Shown in pieces: positions 1 to 7,984 of a DNA stretch of 64,000 bases. Source of the DNA: AP-15 sp963796155 (lineage in GTDB: Bacteria > Pseudomonadota > Alphaproteobacteria > ATCC43930 > CGMCC-115725); NCBI GenBank assembly GCA_963796155.1, contig CAWCKT010000024.1:1-64000 (forward strand), read 5' to 3'. Both the position numbers and the translations under genes were made by a program. The notes under the pieces were generated by a model. It did not search any database and was not told where the DNA came from. It was given only the letters and a program-made list of their open reading frames with translations. Position 1 is the stretch's first letter, and every line of letters begins with the position of its first letter.

Positions 1-2
1 GG

Positions 3-173
3 AAAGACCGCGAGGAGCAGGTCGCCGTGTTCGGGGAGGATCCTTACCCTATCGGGCTGCGGGCGATGGGGAAGAACGTCGAACGCGCGGTCCGTGGCTC
101 CTTGGAACAGGGGCTCCTGACCAAGCCGCTGGCGCTCGAAGACATCTATTATCGCACGACGTTCAACACCTGA
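3..173 (+). CDS. C-terminal end of a substrate-binding / 4,5-dihydroxyphthalate decarboxylase-like protein (partial)
   Basis: The window opens inside a reading frame that runs to TGA at 171-173 and gives 56 residues. The stretch GEDPYPIGLRAMGKNVERAV, followed by EQGLLTKPLALEDIYY, resembles the end of the family that includes 4,5-dihydroxyphthalate decarboxylase and related periplasmic-binding-fold proteins, where a 'GEDPYPYGL...N' segment precedes a final helix and a short 'P-E-E-L-F' tail. Only the C-terminus is present, so active-site residues cannot be inspected. It converges on the solute-binding gene on the opposite strand. The family call rests on one motif and is tentative. Confidence 0.5.
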   Translation, partial: KDREEQVAVFGEDPYPIGLRAMGKNVERAVRGSLEQGLLTKPLALEDIYYRTTFNT

Positions 174-186
174 CGGCTGGCTTAGG

Positions 187-1770
187 CTATCGCTTCTCGA
201 TGTTCCACAGCACCGGGATCGGCGAGTCGGGGATGCCGGAGAGGGAATTCAGAAAGGCGCGGCGGGCTATGTATTGTCCGGTCGGCAAATAGAGCCCGAT
301 CTCCAGCGCACGACGCTGGATCTTGTCGGCCAACTCGCGGCGTTGCGCCTCGTTCGGGGCGGCGAACCACGCGGTGCGCAGTGCCTCGATCGTCTCGTCG
401 CTGGCCCAGCCGGGTAGGGTTCCGTTGCGGCCCGGAGCGCGCAGGTTGCGGTTAGTCGCCGGGTTCAGCTGGTCATAGGTGGCAAAGGCGGTGCCGAACA
501 CGCTCCAGCCACCCTGATCGACCGGCTCCTTGACGTTGATCCGCTTGATCGCGGTGCCCCATTCGGTGGTCGCCAGTTCGATATTGAGGCCGAGCTTCTT
601 CAACAGCTGCTCGGTGACCAGCGCCTCGGCGTGCAATTGCGCGATGTCGGCTGGGTCGATGACGACCACGCGCTCGCCCCTGTAGCCGGCCTCGGCGACG
701 AGCCGCTTGGCGCGGTCCCAGTCGCGCGGCCCCGACAGGACGCCGCCATCGTCCTCGTCGGTCTCCGCACCCTCGCACGAATAGACCGAAAAGCAGGTGC
801 GCCAGTTGCCCGGATCGCCGGCCATCGCGGCCATGTAGTCGCGCTGATCGGCGACCGCGAGCACTGCCTGGCGCATCTTGACGTTGTCGAACGGCGGGTA
901 GAGGTGATTGAAGCGCACCGTGCCGATAAAGCCGGGATAGCCGCGCACCGTGATGTCGGGGTATTTTGCCAGCGCTGCGGCGTAATCATTGGGCGCGTTT
1001 TCCAGGTAGTCCACCTCGCCGGTTTCGAGCGCCTGCACCGCGGTCACCGGCTCCGGGATATAAAGCCACTCGACGCGGCCGATTTTCGCGACCTTGCCGC
1101 CGGCGAGGTTGTCGGGCGGCTCGGCTCGCGGCACATAGTCGGGGTTCTTTACGTAGACGGCCTTGTGGCCGGGTTGCCACTCCTCTTTTACAAACTTGAA
1201 GGGCCCCGAGCCGTCGACCTCGGTGATCTGCGTATAGGGATCGGTCTGAGCCAGCCGCTCGGGCATGATGAACGGGGTCGGCGTCGTCATCGTGGCAAGG
1301 GCTTCGAGCACCGGGAAGCGGCTCTTCAACACGATGCGGAACTGTTTGTCGTCGACCGCCTCAATCGCTGACGCAGCGGCGAGCAATGGCTGGCCATAGG
1401 CGTCGTTGCGCTGGCCCCAGCGCTTCAATGACGCGACGACATCGGCGGCCCGGACCGCCTGGCCATCGTGGAATTTGAGGCCGTCGCGCAGGCGGAAGGT
1501 GTAGGTCAATTTATCGGCGCCGATCTGCCAGCCGTCGACCATCTGCGGCCGCGGCTGGAATTCATGGTCGAGCGCGAGTAGCGTGTCGTACACTAGATAG
1601 CCGAAATTACGGGTGATGTAGACGCCGCTGAAATACGGGTCGATGATCGACAGATCGGCATGCGGCACCAGCCGCAGGGTCTTGCCGGCATCGCTCTGCC
1701 CCGCAGCCGGCAGCGCAAAAAAAGCAGCGAAGCCGACGGCGATGAGCAGTCGCATTGGGGTTGCAGGCAT
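187..1770 (-). CDS. ABC transporter substrate-binding protein, family 5 (peptide/opine type)
   Basis: A 527-residue extracytoplasmic solute-binding protein of the DppA/OppA family. A signal peptide is visible at residues 1-24 (short basic start, hydrophobic LLIAVGFAAFFALP, then AAGQ). The mature part has the family order: a start like LRLVPHADLSIIDPY, the lobe I motif TYTFRLRDGLKFHDGQAVRAADV near residue 95, and the closing region with MRQAVLAV. The start at 1770 is supported by GGGAGGT five bases upstream. It would bind a solute in the periplasm and hand it to a membrane permease, but no permease or ATPase gene is adjacent, so it may serve a distant transporter. The ligand cannot be read from sequence. 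Confidence 0.9.
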   Translation of the reverse strand: MPATPMRLLIAVGFAAFFALPAAGQSDAGKTLRLVPHADLSIIDPYFSGVYITRNFGYLVYDTLLALDHEFQPRPQMVDGWQIGADKLTYTFRLRDGLKFHDGQAVRAADVVASLKRWGQRNDAYGQPLLAAASAIEAVDDKQFRIVLKSRFPVLEALATMTTPTPFIMPERLAQTDPYTQITEVDGSGPFKFVKEEWQPGHKAVYVKNPDYVPRAEPPDNLAGGKVAKIGRVEWLYIPEPVTAVQALETGEVDYLENAPNDYAAALAKYPDITVRGYPGFIGTVRFNHLYPPFDNVKMRQAVLAVADQRDYMAAMAGDPGNWRTCFSVYSCEGAETDEDDGGVLSGPRDWDRAKRLVAEAGYRGERVVVIDPADIAQLHAEALVTEQLLKKLGLNIELATTEWGTAIKRINVKEPVDQGGWSVFGTAFATYDQLNPATNRNLRAPGRNGTLPGWASDETIEALRTAWFAAPNEAQRRELADKIQRRALEIGLYLPTGQYIARRAFLNSLSGIPDSPIPVLWNIEKR

Positions 1771-1945
1771 GCCACCTCCCGGAGCCGAGTGCGCGCGAGC
1801 ACCACGAATTTGCGAACCGGCGACTACCGCTCTTTAGCGTAACCCGCGGCTCGGTCCAACCCTGAGCCGGCAGCCCCAGGCCTCCAGATTGGCCGCGCCG
1901 TCGGGTTAGTGCTAGGTTCGCCCGAGCCACCCGGGAGAGCGAGAA

Positions 1946-3142
1946 ATGAGCAAGGCGCTCGAAGGCATTCGCATCATCGACATGACGCACAACCAGGCCG
2001 GACCCGCCTGCGCGCAGATCCTGGGCTTTCTCGGCGCCGACGTGATCAAGCTCGAGGAGCCGAAGGGCGGCGATGTCGCCCGCCGCAACATGCGCGACCG
2101 GCCGGACAGCGACAGCCTCTTTTTCCTCTTATTCAACGCCAACAAGCGCAGCCTGACCCTCAATTTAAAGACCGGCCGCGGCAAGGAGCTGTTCAAAGAG
2201 CTGATCGCCAAGTCGGACGTGCTGCTGGAAAACTTCGGGCCGGGGGCGCTCGACCGGCTCGGCTTCGGCTACGAGGCGCTCGCCAAGATCAATCCGCGGC
2301 TGATCTATGCGACGATCAAGGGGTTTGGCACCTATGGCCCTTATCGCGACTTCAAGAGCTACGAGCCGATCGCCCAGGCGATGGGGGGTGCGATGAGCAT
2401 CACCGGCTTTCCGGACAACCCGCCGACCTTTGTCGTGCCGGCGATCGGCGACAGCGGCACCGGCATGCACATGGCGATCGGCATCCTCGCTGCCTTGCAG
2501 CAGCGCCATGCGACGGGAAGCGGCCAGCATGTCGAGGTCTCGATGCAGGACGCGGTCGTCAACATCATCCGGGTCAGCCTGCGCGACCATCAGCGTTTCG
2601 GCGCGCCGATGCCGCGCCGCGGCAACCAGATGGGCCGCGGCATTCCGAGCACGACCTATCCTTGCGCGCCAGGCGGCCCCAACGACTACGCCTTCATCAC
2701 CGCGCAGCAGCAGATGTGGCCGGCCTTCTGCGAGGCGATCGGCCGGCCGGAACTGGCCGAGGATCCGCGCTTTGCGAACGAGGAGGCGCGCTGGGAGCAC
2801 CGCGCCGCCCTGAACGCGATCATCGAGGAATGGACCCGCGCCCGAACCAAGCACGAGGTGATGCGCATCCTCGGCGCCGCCGGCGTGCCGTGCGGCGCCT
2901 GTCAGGACACCGGCGAGGTCCTGGCCGACCCGCATCTGAAGGCGCGCGAGATGATCGTCGATGTCGACTATCCGACCCGCGGCACCTATCGGACCGTCGG
3001 CTGCCCGGTGAAGCTGTCGGATTCACCGGTGCAGGTGAGCCGCCCGCCGCTGCTCGGCGAGCACACCGAGCCATTGCTCGGCGAGCTGTGCGGTGTCGGA
3101 CCAGGCGAGGTCGAGCGGCTGCGCGACGACGGCGTGGTCTAA
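1946..3142 (+). CDS. Class III CoA-transferase (CaiB/BaiF family)
   Basis: 398 residues, the usual size for the family that moves CoA between an acyl-CoA donor and a carboxylic acid. The N-terminus LEGIRIIDMTHNQAGPACAQ and the segment GADVIKLEEPKGGD are the nucleotide-fold part. VLLENFGPGALDRLG and PRLIYATIKGFG follow, and the catalytic Asp is in VSMQDAVVN near residue 200. The start lies behind a purine-rich GAGAGCGAGAA. It is transcribed divergently from the solute-binding gene, with 175 bp between. Substrate is unknown; formyl-, carnitinyl-, succinyl- and aromatic acyl-CoA enzymes share this fold. Confidence 0.93.
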   Translation: MSKALEGIRIIDMTHNQAGPACAQILGFLGADVIKLEEPKGGDVARRNMRDRPDSDSLFFLLFNANKRSLTLNLKTGRGKELFKELIAKSDVLLENFGPGALDRLGFGYEALAKINPRLIYATIKGFGTYGPYRDFKSYEPIAQAMGGAMSITGFPDNPPTFVVPAIGDSGTGMHMAIGILAALQQRHATGSGQHVEVSMQDAVVNIIRVSLRDHQRFGAPMPRRGNQMGRGIPSTTYPCAPGGPNDYAFITAQQQMWPAFCEAIGRPELAEDPRFANEEARWEHRAALNAIIEEWTRARTKHEVMRILGAAGVPCGACQDTGEVLADPHLKAREMIVDVDYPTRGTYRTVGCPVKLSDSPVQVSRPPLLGEHTEPLLGELCGVGPGEVERLRDDGVV

Positions 3143-3199
3143 GCGACCAACCGCGAGCCGAGTACCCCGAGGGGGCGCCGGCGAGGACTTTCGCCGCGT

Positions 3200-4009
3200 T
3201 CAGGCGCCCACGCCCCAGGCGATGGCGTTGCGCAGCAGCGCAATAAACGCGGCGGTTTCCCACGAGCCGCGAAAGGTCAGCGGCGTCGTGTCCGTGGGGT
3301 CGGCGGTCCGGGCCGCGCGGATGGCGGGGTTGTGGCAATGGCCGAGCGCAAAATAGGTGACGCCGCCGTCGCCGACCGCACGGGTATAGCCGAGCACGCG
3401 CGTCCTGCCGTCGGGTTGCAGCGAGGTGTCCCTGGCGTAGAGGGTGCCGATGGCCGGTGAGGTGGCGCTCGGGCCGTAGTCTGCGGTCAGCAGGACCCGG
3501 GTCGAACCCGGATCCTGCAGCTCGATGAAGTACGGCTCGTCCTCGACCTCGAACGAGGTGCCGAGCCCGCGGGTGAGCGGGTCATCGGCGGCGTTCACGT
3601 CGACGCGAATCTGGCAGATCGGGGGATGAGTCAAGAACCGGCTCCCGAGGAGGGCGTGGTGCTCGGTCTTGACGGTGCGGCGCTGGCGCGAGCCCTCCAC
3701 CCGCTCGGCGCGGCCGCCGCTGGTTCCATGCAAGCCCAGCCAATGGCCGCCGACCTCCAGCCAGCGCTCGATGGCGCGGCATTGCGCGGCGTCGGGGTAG
3801 GGGCCGGCCACGTAGGTGATCAGCAACCGGCTGACCGGCAGCCATTTCTCGATATCCGCGAAGTCGTTGGCGACAGAGGCCGGAATGTCTCGTTCGGCGA
3901 GCAGCCCCAAGAGCCGCAGCCGGGCATAGTCGTGGTCGTGCCCGGCGTAGGAACCGGGCGGAAAACCACCGGCAATCAAATGCGCGCGGCCGGGCTTCGT
4001 CTCTGTCAT
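3200..4009 (-). CDS. ThuA-like domain protein
   Basis: 269 residues from the ATG at 4009, which has GAGGTGATCCG just upstream; the frame stays open further but without family similarity. The protein resembles the ThuA/trehalose-utilisation fold, a class I glutamine amidotransferase-like domain of uncertain activity: an early HDYARLRLLGLLAE region, then a glycine-rich turn WLGLHGTSGG near residue 95, and near the C-terminus VTYFALGHCHN followed by NAIAWGVGA. These are the usual ThuA landmarks. It lies downstream of the GST gene on the same strand with an 89-bp gap. No signal peptide is seen. A sugar-metabolism role is family knowledge only. Confidence 0.75.
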   Translation of the reverse strand: MTETKPGRAHLIAGGFPPGSYAGHDHDYARLRLLGLLAERDIPASVANDFADIEKWLPVSRLLITYVAGPYPDAAQCRAIERWLEVGGHWLGLHGTSGGRAERVEGSRQRRTVKTEHHALLGSRFLTHPPICQIRVDVNAADDPLTRGLGTSFEVEDEPYFIELQDPGSTRVLLTADYGPSATSPAIGTLYARDTSLQPDGRTRVLGYTRAVGDGGVTYFALGHCHNPAIRAARTADPTDTTPLTFRGSWETAAFIALLRNAIAWGVGA

Positions 4010-4098
4010 CGGATCACCTCGCTCGCTGATCGGCGCCTGGAGGAGCGCTGCGCCCAGTCTCTCACTTTCCCCTGGTTTTCCGAAGGCGGCCCGGGTGA

Positions 4099-4743
4099 TC
4101 AGGCGGCCTGGGCGAACCCAGTCTGCACCTCCTGCTCGTAGGCCAGCAGTTTTTGCACGCTCGGCCGCTGCTTCATCCGCTCGAAATGCCCCATGCAATT
4201 CTTGAATTGGGAAAGATCGAGGTTGAACTGGGTGCCGCGTCGAAAGCACCAGAAGAAGTGGGCATCGACGGCGGTGAAATGGTCGAAGAACCATTCGCGA
4301 TCGGCGAGCTTGTCGTCCGCGATCTGGTAGTTCTCAAAGAGCTGCTGTTGTGCGAGCCGTCGGACGGATGCCTCGGCGCCAGGGAGGTCGCAGACACGTG
4401 GCGGCGAATTGATGCGCGATAGGAAGGGGTGGATGCCCGAGGCGCACCAGGCCAGGAGCGAGATCGCATGCAATTCCTGCATCGGGTCCGCGGGAAGCAG
4501 CCGCGCCGCGGGAAAATGCCTGGCGATCCAGATTTGGATGGCGACGTTCTCGGTGAGCGGCGCTCCGTCGATCATCAGCACCGGCACCTTGTGCTTGGGA
4601 TTGAGCCGCAGATATTCGGGCGTCATGTGCTGCGACTTGCGGAAATTGAGGGGGTGGACCTCGAACGGCGCGCCTGCCTCGGTCAAGGTCACGTAGGGCA
4701 CTAGCGAACACGCGTTGGGCGCGTAGTAGAGGACCAATTGCAT
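4099..4743 (-). CDS. Glutathione S-transferase, bacterial beta-like
   Basis: 214 residues from the ATG at 4743, preceded by TTAGGAGAGCAGCA. The thioredoxin-fold N-terminal domain starts QLVLYYAPNACSLVPYV with the Cys of the beta-class 'YY-P-ACS' motif at residue 11. The glutathione-contact loop KVPVLMIDGAPLTENVAIQIWI is near residue 55, with the cis-Pro and E-N pair. A helical C-terminal domain follows and ends with ERMKQRPSVQKLL. Expected to conjugate or reduce electrophiles in the cytoplasm. The ThuA-like gene follows 89 bp downstream on the same strand. Confidence 0.92.
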   Translation of the reverse strand: MQLVLYYAPNACSLVPYVTLTEAGAPFEVHPLNFRKSQHMTPEYLRLNPKHKVPVLMIDGAPLTENVAIQIWIARHFPAARLLPADPMQELHAISLLAWCASGIHPFLSRINSPPRVCDLPGAEASVRRLAQQQLFENYQIADDKLADREWFFDHFTAVDAHFFWCFRRGTQFNLDLSQFKNCMGHFERMKQRPSVQKLLAYEQEVQTGFAQAA

Positions 4744-4920
4744 TGCTGCTCTCCTAACCGACATTCCGCAGGTTCCCCGGTGCGGCGGCGCGATTTTCTC
4801 CTTTTCCCGGGCACCGAGGCAACCCGTTCGTTGGGTTGAACCGCTACACCTGCTGCGCGCCTCGGTCGGCCGACCGGCCGCAATCGCCAATTGAATCGAT
4901 TATTTCGCACCCCGCCATCA

Positions 4921-4960
4921 GCAGCGGATCTGCAGCAAAACTCTCCTATAGGTTGTAGTA
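4921..4960. repeat. Short dispersed repeat, copy 1 (partner at 19389-19428)
   Basis: About 40 bp centred on GGATCTGCAGCAAAACTCTCCT resembles 19389-19428 (GGATCTGCAGCAGAACCTCTCCT); roughly four in five bases match with one or two single-base gaps. Copy 1 lies just beyond the 3' end of a DUF5681 remnant. Copy 2 lies next to another dispersed repeat. It probably marks the edge of a mobile or repeated module. I do not recognise it as a named element. Confidence 0.45.
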
Positions 4961-5002
4961 TTGGCCCGGCTCGGCGCCATTCATCCCGGTTTTCGGCGCC
5001 CG

Positions 5003-5167
5003 AATGATCGGAGCCTTCGGCCTCGACCAGCTGCAAACGGCGCTCGAAGTCGCTGGTCTCGGTCGCCCGCACAAAGGTGTCGACCACCGCCGCGATCGTC
5101 GCCGCCTCGGCCGGCGTGATCACGCCCCCGGCGGCGATCGTCGTCATTCCCGCAGCCGCGCTAGGCC
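5003..5167 (-). pseudogene. 3' half of a disrupted DUF5681-family gene
   Basis: Read on the minus strand this gives AAAGMTTIAAGGVITPAEAA followed by TIAAVVDTFVRATETSDFERR and LQLVEAEG, the typical C-terminal helix pair of DUF5681 proteins (often written G-E-I-T-P-x-E-A...VVE-x-F-V-R-A-E-x-x-D-F-E-R-R-L). No N-terminal domain is attached. The frame remains open past the conserved part but no longer looks like the family. The matching N-terminal half is found upstream on the same strand at 6478-6825, and the two pieces abut almost residue to residue, so this is best read as one gene split by an insertion. DUF5681 has no firmly known function. Confidence 0.7.
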
Positions 5168-5273
5168 GGGAGTATGCGATGCAAGTTAGGCAATTTTATG
5201 ATTATCTCTATCGCAACATAACGGTGGCTTTTCGCGCAATCGGTCGCGCCTGGTCTTCCTCTCCGCCCGGTCC

Positions 5274-5289
5274 GGCGGAGATCTCCGCC
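5274..5289. repeat. 16-bp perfect palindrome
   Basis: GGCGGAGATCTCCGCC reads the same on both strands. It lies about 85 bp beyond the stop of the PEP-CTERM gene, inside the material that separates the two DUF5681 halves. It has no loop and no T-run, so it is not a typical terminator. It could be a protein-binding site or a remnant of a mobile element end. Confidence 0.5.
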
Positions 5290-5372
5290 ATGACGTCCAG
5301 ATACCCCAAGACGTTCGTTTATTGGGGGTACTCCGAGGTTACGATCGCGCGGTGCATGATACCGCGCTAAGT

Positions 5373-6029
5373 TTAGGAGACATCGCTTACGAGGCGAACT
5401 GACCCGTGATCCGGCCGCATCCGGCGCGTCAGCCAACCGATGAAAAGGAACGAGCCGATGAGGGTGAGCGTTCCTGGCTCGTTGACCGAAGACGGCGGCG
5501 GAGGATCGAGATCGCCAAACAAAACCGTGGCAGTGCCAGCACTCGCCATGCCCGTAAGATCGATGGAGTTGTCTGTAGTTCCGGGCACGAAATCCGACGT
5601 CCAAGCTGAGTCGCCGCTTGAAGACGTGATGGCCCAATCCCCGATTATTGCTGGAGGAGACCCGCCTTCGACCTCTGTCCACGTAACAGTCCCGGTCGCC
5701 GTGTCGCCATCGGGCATAGTGACGGTCAAGCTCTGCGACGCGTCGGCGATTGGAAAGTCGGTCCCGACCTTGGGACCGAGGGTGAAGCTCGCGGAACCGA
5801 AGGTATAGGTCCCGATGTCGCCGGCGAGGGCTCCGCCGCCGAAAGCTTCATTGAATCCAGTGAACCCGGCCGATGTTACCAAGATAGGGCCACCCTCCCA
5901 TACATAGGAATAGGCGGTTGCTCCGCTTGGGGTATTGTTGCCCAAGGCGATTTGATCGGCCATCGCCTGCCCGGCAACAGCGACAATGGCAAGAGCCGAA
6001 GCTGCCGCTGCCAACAGGTTCTTCCTCAT
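5373..6029 (-). CDS. Secreted PEP-CTERM-type sorted protein
   Basis: 218 residues. An N-terminal signal peptide (MRKNLLAAAASALAIVAVAG then QAMA-D) leads into a Ser/Thr/Gly-rich, Cys-free mature domain of predicted beta character. The C-terminus has the three-part PEP-CTERM layout: the motif VNEPGTLTLIG near residue 185, a hydrophobic span SFLFIGWL, and the basic cluster TRRMR. About 15 residues follow that cluster, longer than usual. Such proteins are exported by Sec and processed by an exosortase, often in exopolysaccharide producers. No exosortase gene is in the window. The variant has Asn where the canonical motif has Pro (NEP rather than PEP). Function of the mature domain is unknown. The gene sits between the halves of a DUF5681 gene. 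Confidence 0.75.
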   Translation of the reverse strand: MRKNLLAAAASALAIVAVAGQAMADQIALGNNTPSGATAYSYVWEGGPILVTSAGFTGFNEAFGGGALAGDIGTYTFGSASFTLGPKVGTDFPIADASQSLTVTMPDGDTATGTVTWTEVEGGSPPAIIGDWAITSSSGDSAWTSDFVPGTTDNSIDLTGMASAGTATVLFGDLDPPPPSSVNEPGTLTLIGSFLFIGWLTRRMRPDHGSVRLVSDVS

Positions 6030-6065
6030 AGAGGTATTCCGTTTTCGCTGGTTCCTGACAATGCA

Positions 6066-6094
6066 CCCTTAACGGGAAAGTAACTATCTGTCAA
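6066..6094 (-). promoter_or_regulatory. Candidate sigma70-type promoter for the PEP-CTERM gene
   Basis: On the minus strand TTGACA (6094-6089) is followed after 17 bp by TAAGGG (6071-6066), about 40 bp before the start codon at 6029. An A/T-rich tract (6095-6130) lies upstream like an UP element. The -35 match is perfect and the -10 is poor, so this is only a candidate. Confidence 0.3.
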
Positions 6095-6336
6095 CGAATT
6101 TATAAAATATTAACTATTATTTTTATATATTGCTCGGGTAAACAGCGAGGCGGAACCGCCGAAACCGGCGGCTGGCGCGGGTTTGAGCAATGAGCAGGGG
6201 CGGTGTCGATTTGAACGAGGTGGGGTCTCCTGGTCGACGCGGGGATGTCCCGGTCGATGTTAAAAATGTGAGGTAGGCGTTGCCCGCCTTGAGCCAGTAG
6301 GCTCGGGGTGCTGAATCCGCGAAGGAGAGCAACGCC

Positions 6337-6475
6337 ATGGAAAAGTCTACCACAACGGCTGGGTTTTCCCGGCGGCAATCGTCGAAGAGGCTTGGCAACA
6401 AGTCGGAGCGAGCTTCGAGCAATTCTGCCTGACGGCGGGAATCGCGGCGCTCGCTGGCATGATGGAGGGGGACGC
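6337..6475 (+). pseudogene. IS256/mutator-like transposase remnant, N-terminal part
   Basis: From 6345 the frame reads VYHNGWVFPAAIVEEAWQQV then GASFEQFCLTAGIAALAGMM EGDAAR (spaced here only for length), which matches my memory of the start of a transposase family common in Rhizobiales ('...EAWQQV...SFE-F-C-L-T-A-G-I-x-A-L-x-x-M-M-E-x-D-A'). The natural ATG at 6337 with GAAGGAGAG in front is out of frame with this by one base, and similarity stops near 6475, where DUF5681 sequence begins on the other strand. So the element is frameshifted and truncated. Family assignment is from motif memory only. Confidence 0.55.
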
Positions 6476-6477
6476 GG

Positions 6478-6825
6478 CTCGAGGTGACCGCCTTCATCGC
6501 GGCGCCGATGCCTGCCCCAGGCTAGAACTGGGGTCGGCGGCGCTCTCGATCGGCGGCAAAGCGAACTTCACGATGCGATCGCGGCAAGGCGGCAGGATGC
6601 GTTCGAGGCAGAGCCGCAGTGCGGTCGGGTCGCCGACGAGCGCCAGCTCGACCGCCCTGCGGGTCAACACCGCGGCCTCCCCCGCGAGAAATGCCGCGGG
6701 GGAGCAGCGATCGTCGTCTTGTTGCGGCAGCCGACCCGGCGGCCGCCGGGATTTCCCGACTGGCCCTTCTCGAAGAGCCGCCCCCGCACCCGCCCCGGCC
6801 GTCTCGGTGTAAACCCATCAGTCAT
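6478..6825 (-). pseudogene. 5' half of a disrupted DUF5681-family gene
   Basis: From ATG 6825 (AAGGAG six bases upstream) the minus strand reads MTDGFTPRRPGRVRGRLFEK then GQSGNPGGRRVGCRNKTTIA, the hallmark basic 'F-x-x-G-Q-S-G-N-P-G-G-R' start of DUF5681. A frameshift follows at a C/G-rich run near 6700, after which another frame gives AGEAAVLTRRAVELALVGDP and LRLCLERILPPCRDR, still family-like. Another shift occurs near 6520, ending with GAAMKAVTS. There the gene is cut at about 6478. The missing C-terminal part is at 5003-5167. This copy is therefore broken by two frameshifts and by about 1.3 kb of inserted DNA that contains the PEP-CTERM gene. Confidence 0.65.
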
Positions 6826-6831
6826 CGGCAT

Positions 6832-7316
6832 CTCCTTGGTTTCAACTCGGCGCGCCCTGTGGGCGTCGCGATCGATAGGAGATGCTATTTAAGTCATTTT
6901 ATATTTGCTTCAGTAGCAACATCCTGGGTATTTTTCGAAACCCCGGGTGAGACCCACCGTATGATGGAGTTGGAAGCCGCCCACCCGTAGCGGCCCGAGC
7001 GCGGCAAACATTACCCATTCCGAGGAGGCCACGCGAACCTACATCTTGTGGCCGAATGCGTCGAGTAAAGGCACATCCGGTCAAGTATTCGACGCCGCCC
7101 TGGCCTTGCCCCAAGATCAGGTCCAAACCGGGTCGCAGGCGCGAAATACTCGAAGGTGAAAACGATGACTTTCTAACTACTTCAAAATAGTTTTCAGAAT
7201 GGGGCTTATGCGGCTTTGTGAAGGCCGCCAAGGGCCGCCCATGCCCCCCGGCCTGACGCCTCTTGCAAATCACTGCCCCGAACACGGCGGCCGGGCGGCG
7301 GCGCATCGCGCAGAAT
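6832..7316. other. Non-coding stretch, no gene recognised
   Basis: 485 bp between the DUF5681 remnant and the next gene. It starts with an A/T-rich patch (about 6880-6905) that could hold the DUF5681 promoter. Open frames here have no recognisable family features and no convincing ribosome site. I see no repeat or RNA gene in it. Confidence 0.4.
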
Positions 7317-7796
7317 TCATTCTCGATCAGCGCTAAGCGAACGCGGCGGTGTATCGCGATCGCCGTCCGTGGCGGTTCGCTGGCGCTCAATTGGGACTAA
7401 CGGCGAACTGGTCGGCTCGGAGAGAAAAAACAGGCGCCTCCAAAACGGTCTCGGCCGTTCGAGAGGAAGAATTTCTATTGGCTTCCATGGTTCTTCGAAT
7501 ATAGGAACGAACAGATTATGTTCTCTGCTAAAAGAAACAAGTTGGGTTCGTGGGGCAATGGTTGGCTCGTTCATTGCTGTTGCAATCTTTCTAGCCTCTA
7601 CTATTGGGTCATCGCCGCTCCCTATTCGGTGACTGAGCGTCGCTATGCGCCAAAAGTGGTTATACATAGTTTGAGTGTTTGCGCGCTGCGCGCGTTGCAA
7701 AACCTCTATATCGCTTGACTGAAAGACCGACCGGACGCCGAAGTATATACCAACTAAAATCCCAAGTATGCCGAGCAGAGTCCCGAACATCTCCAT
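7317..7796 (-). CDS. Hypothetical single-pass membrane protein
   Basis: 159 residues from the ATG at 7796, preceded by a purine-rich AGGGAGGAAGCCGAGG. One N-terminal membrane segment is clear (FGTLLGILGILVGIYFGV, residues 4-21), followed by a soluble, moderately charged domain facing probably the cytoplasm. The composition is less G+C-rich than flanking metabolic genes, which fits an acquired gene. It is the last of three same-strand genes with the HEPN-like and FRG-domain genes, 188 bp downstream of the former. No family recognised; membrane anchoring would fit an effector role in a defence cassette, but that is inference. Confidence 0.6.
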   Translation of the reverse strand: MEMFGTLLGILGILVGIYFGVRSVFQSSDIEVLQRAQRANTQTMYNHFWRIATLSHRIGSGDDPIVEARKIATAMNEPTIAPRTQLVSFSREHNLFVPIFEEPWKPIEILPLERPRPFWRRLFFLSEPTSSPLVPIERQRTATDGDRDTPPRSLSADRE

Positions 7797-7984
7797 CCTC
7801 GGCTTCCTCCCTCTCATTAGGTGCCCGCCTCTTGGCGCGACCAACAGCCATTCTGGCCTGGCAGCTCGCCGTTGCATAATTTAAAAAACTTGTGCGACAG
7901 ACGCGCGGCCCTGATAGGCCAAGGGCTTACATGTTGCACAAGTTACCTGCACAAAGAACCCGTACAACAGCCCTGCTCTGCGTT

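Noticed and set aside
631..1371. Long plus-strand open frame inside the substrate-binding gene
   Set aside because: It is the complement of a clear family 5 binding protein; Arg/His-rich content and lack of motifs mark it as a shadow of high-GC DNA.
5274..5289. Palindrome as a terminator for the PEP-CTERM gene
   Set aside because: It has no loop and no following T-run in either direction, so it is listed only as a palindrome.
6899..7390. 163-codon minus-strand frame in the accessory stretch
   Set aside because: No family features, no ribosome site, and it overlaps the end of the better-supported membrane protein gene.
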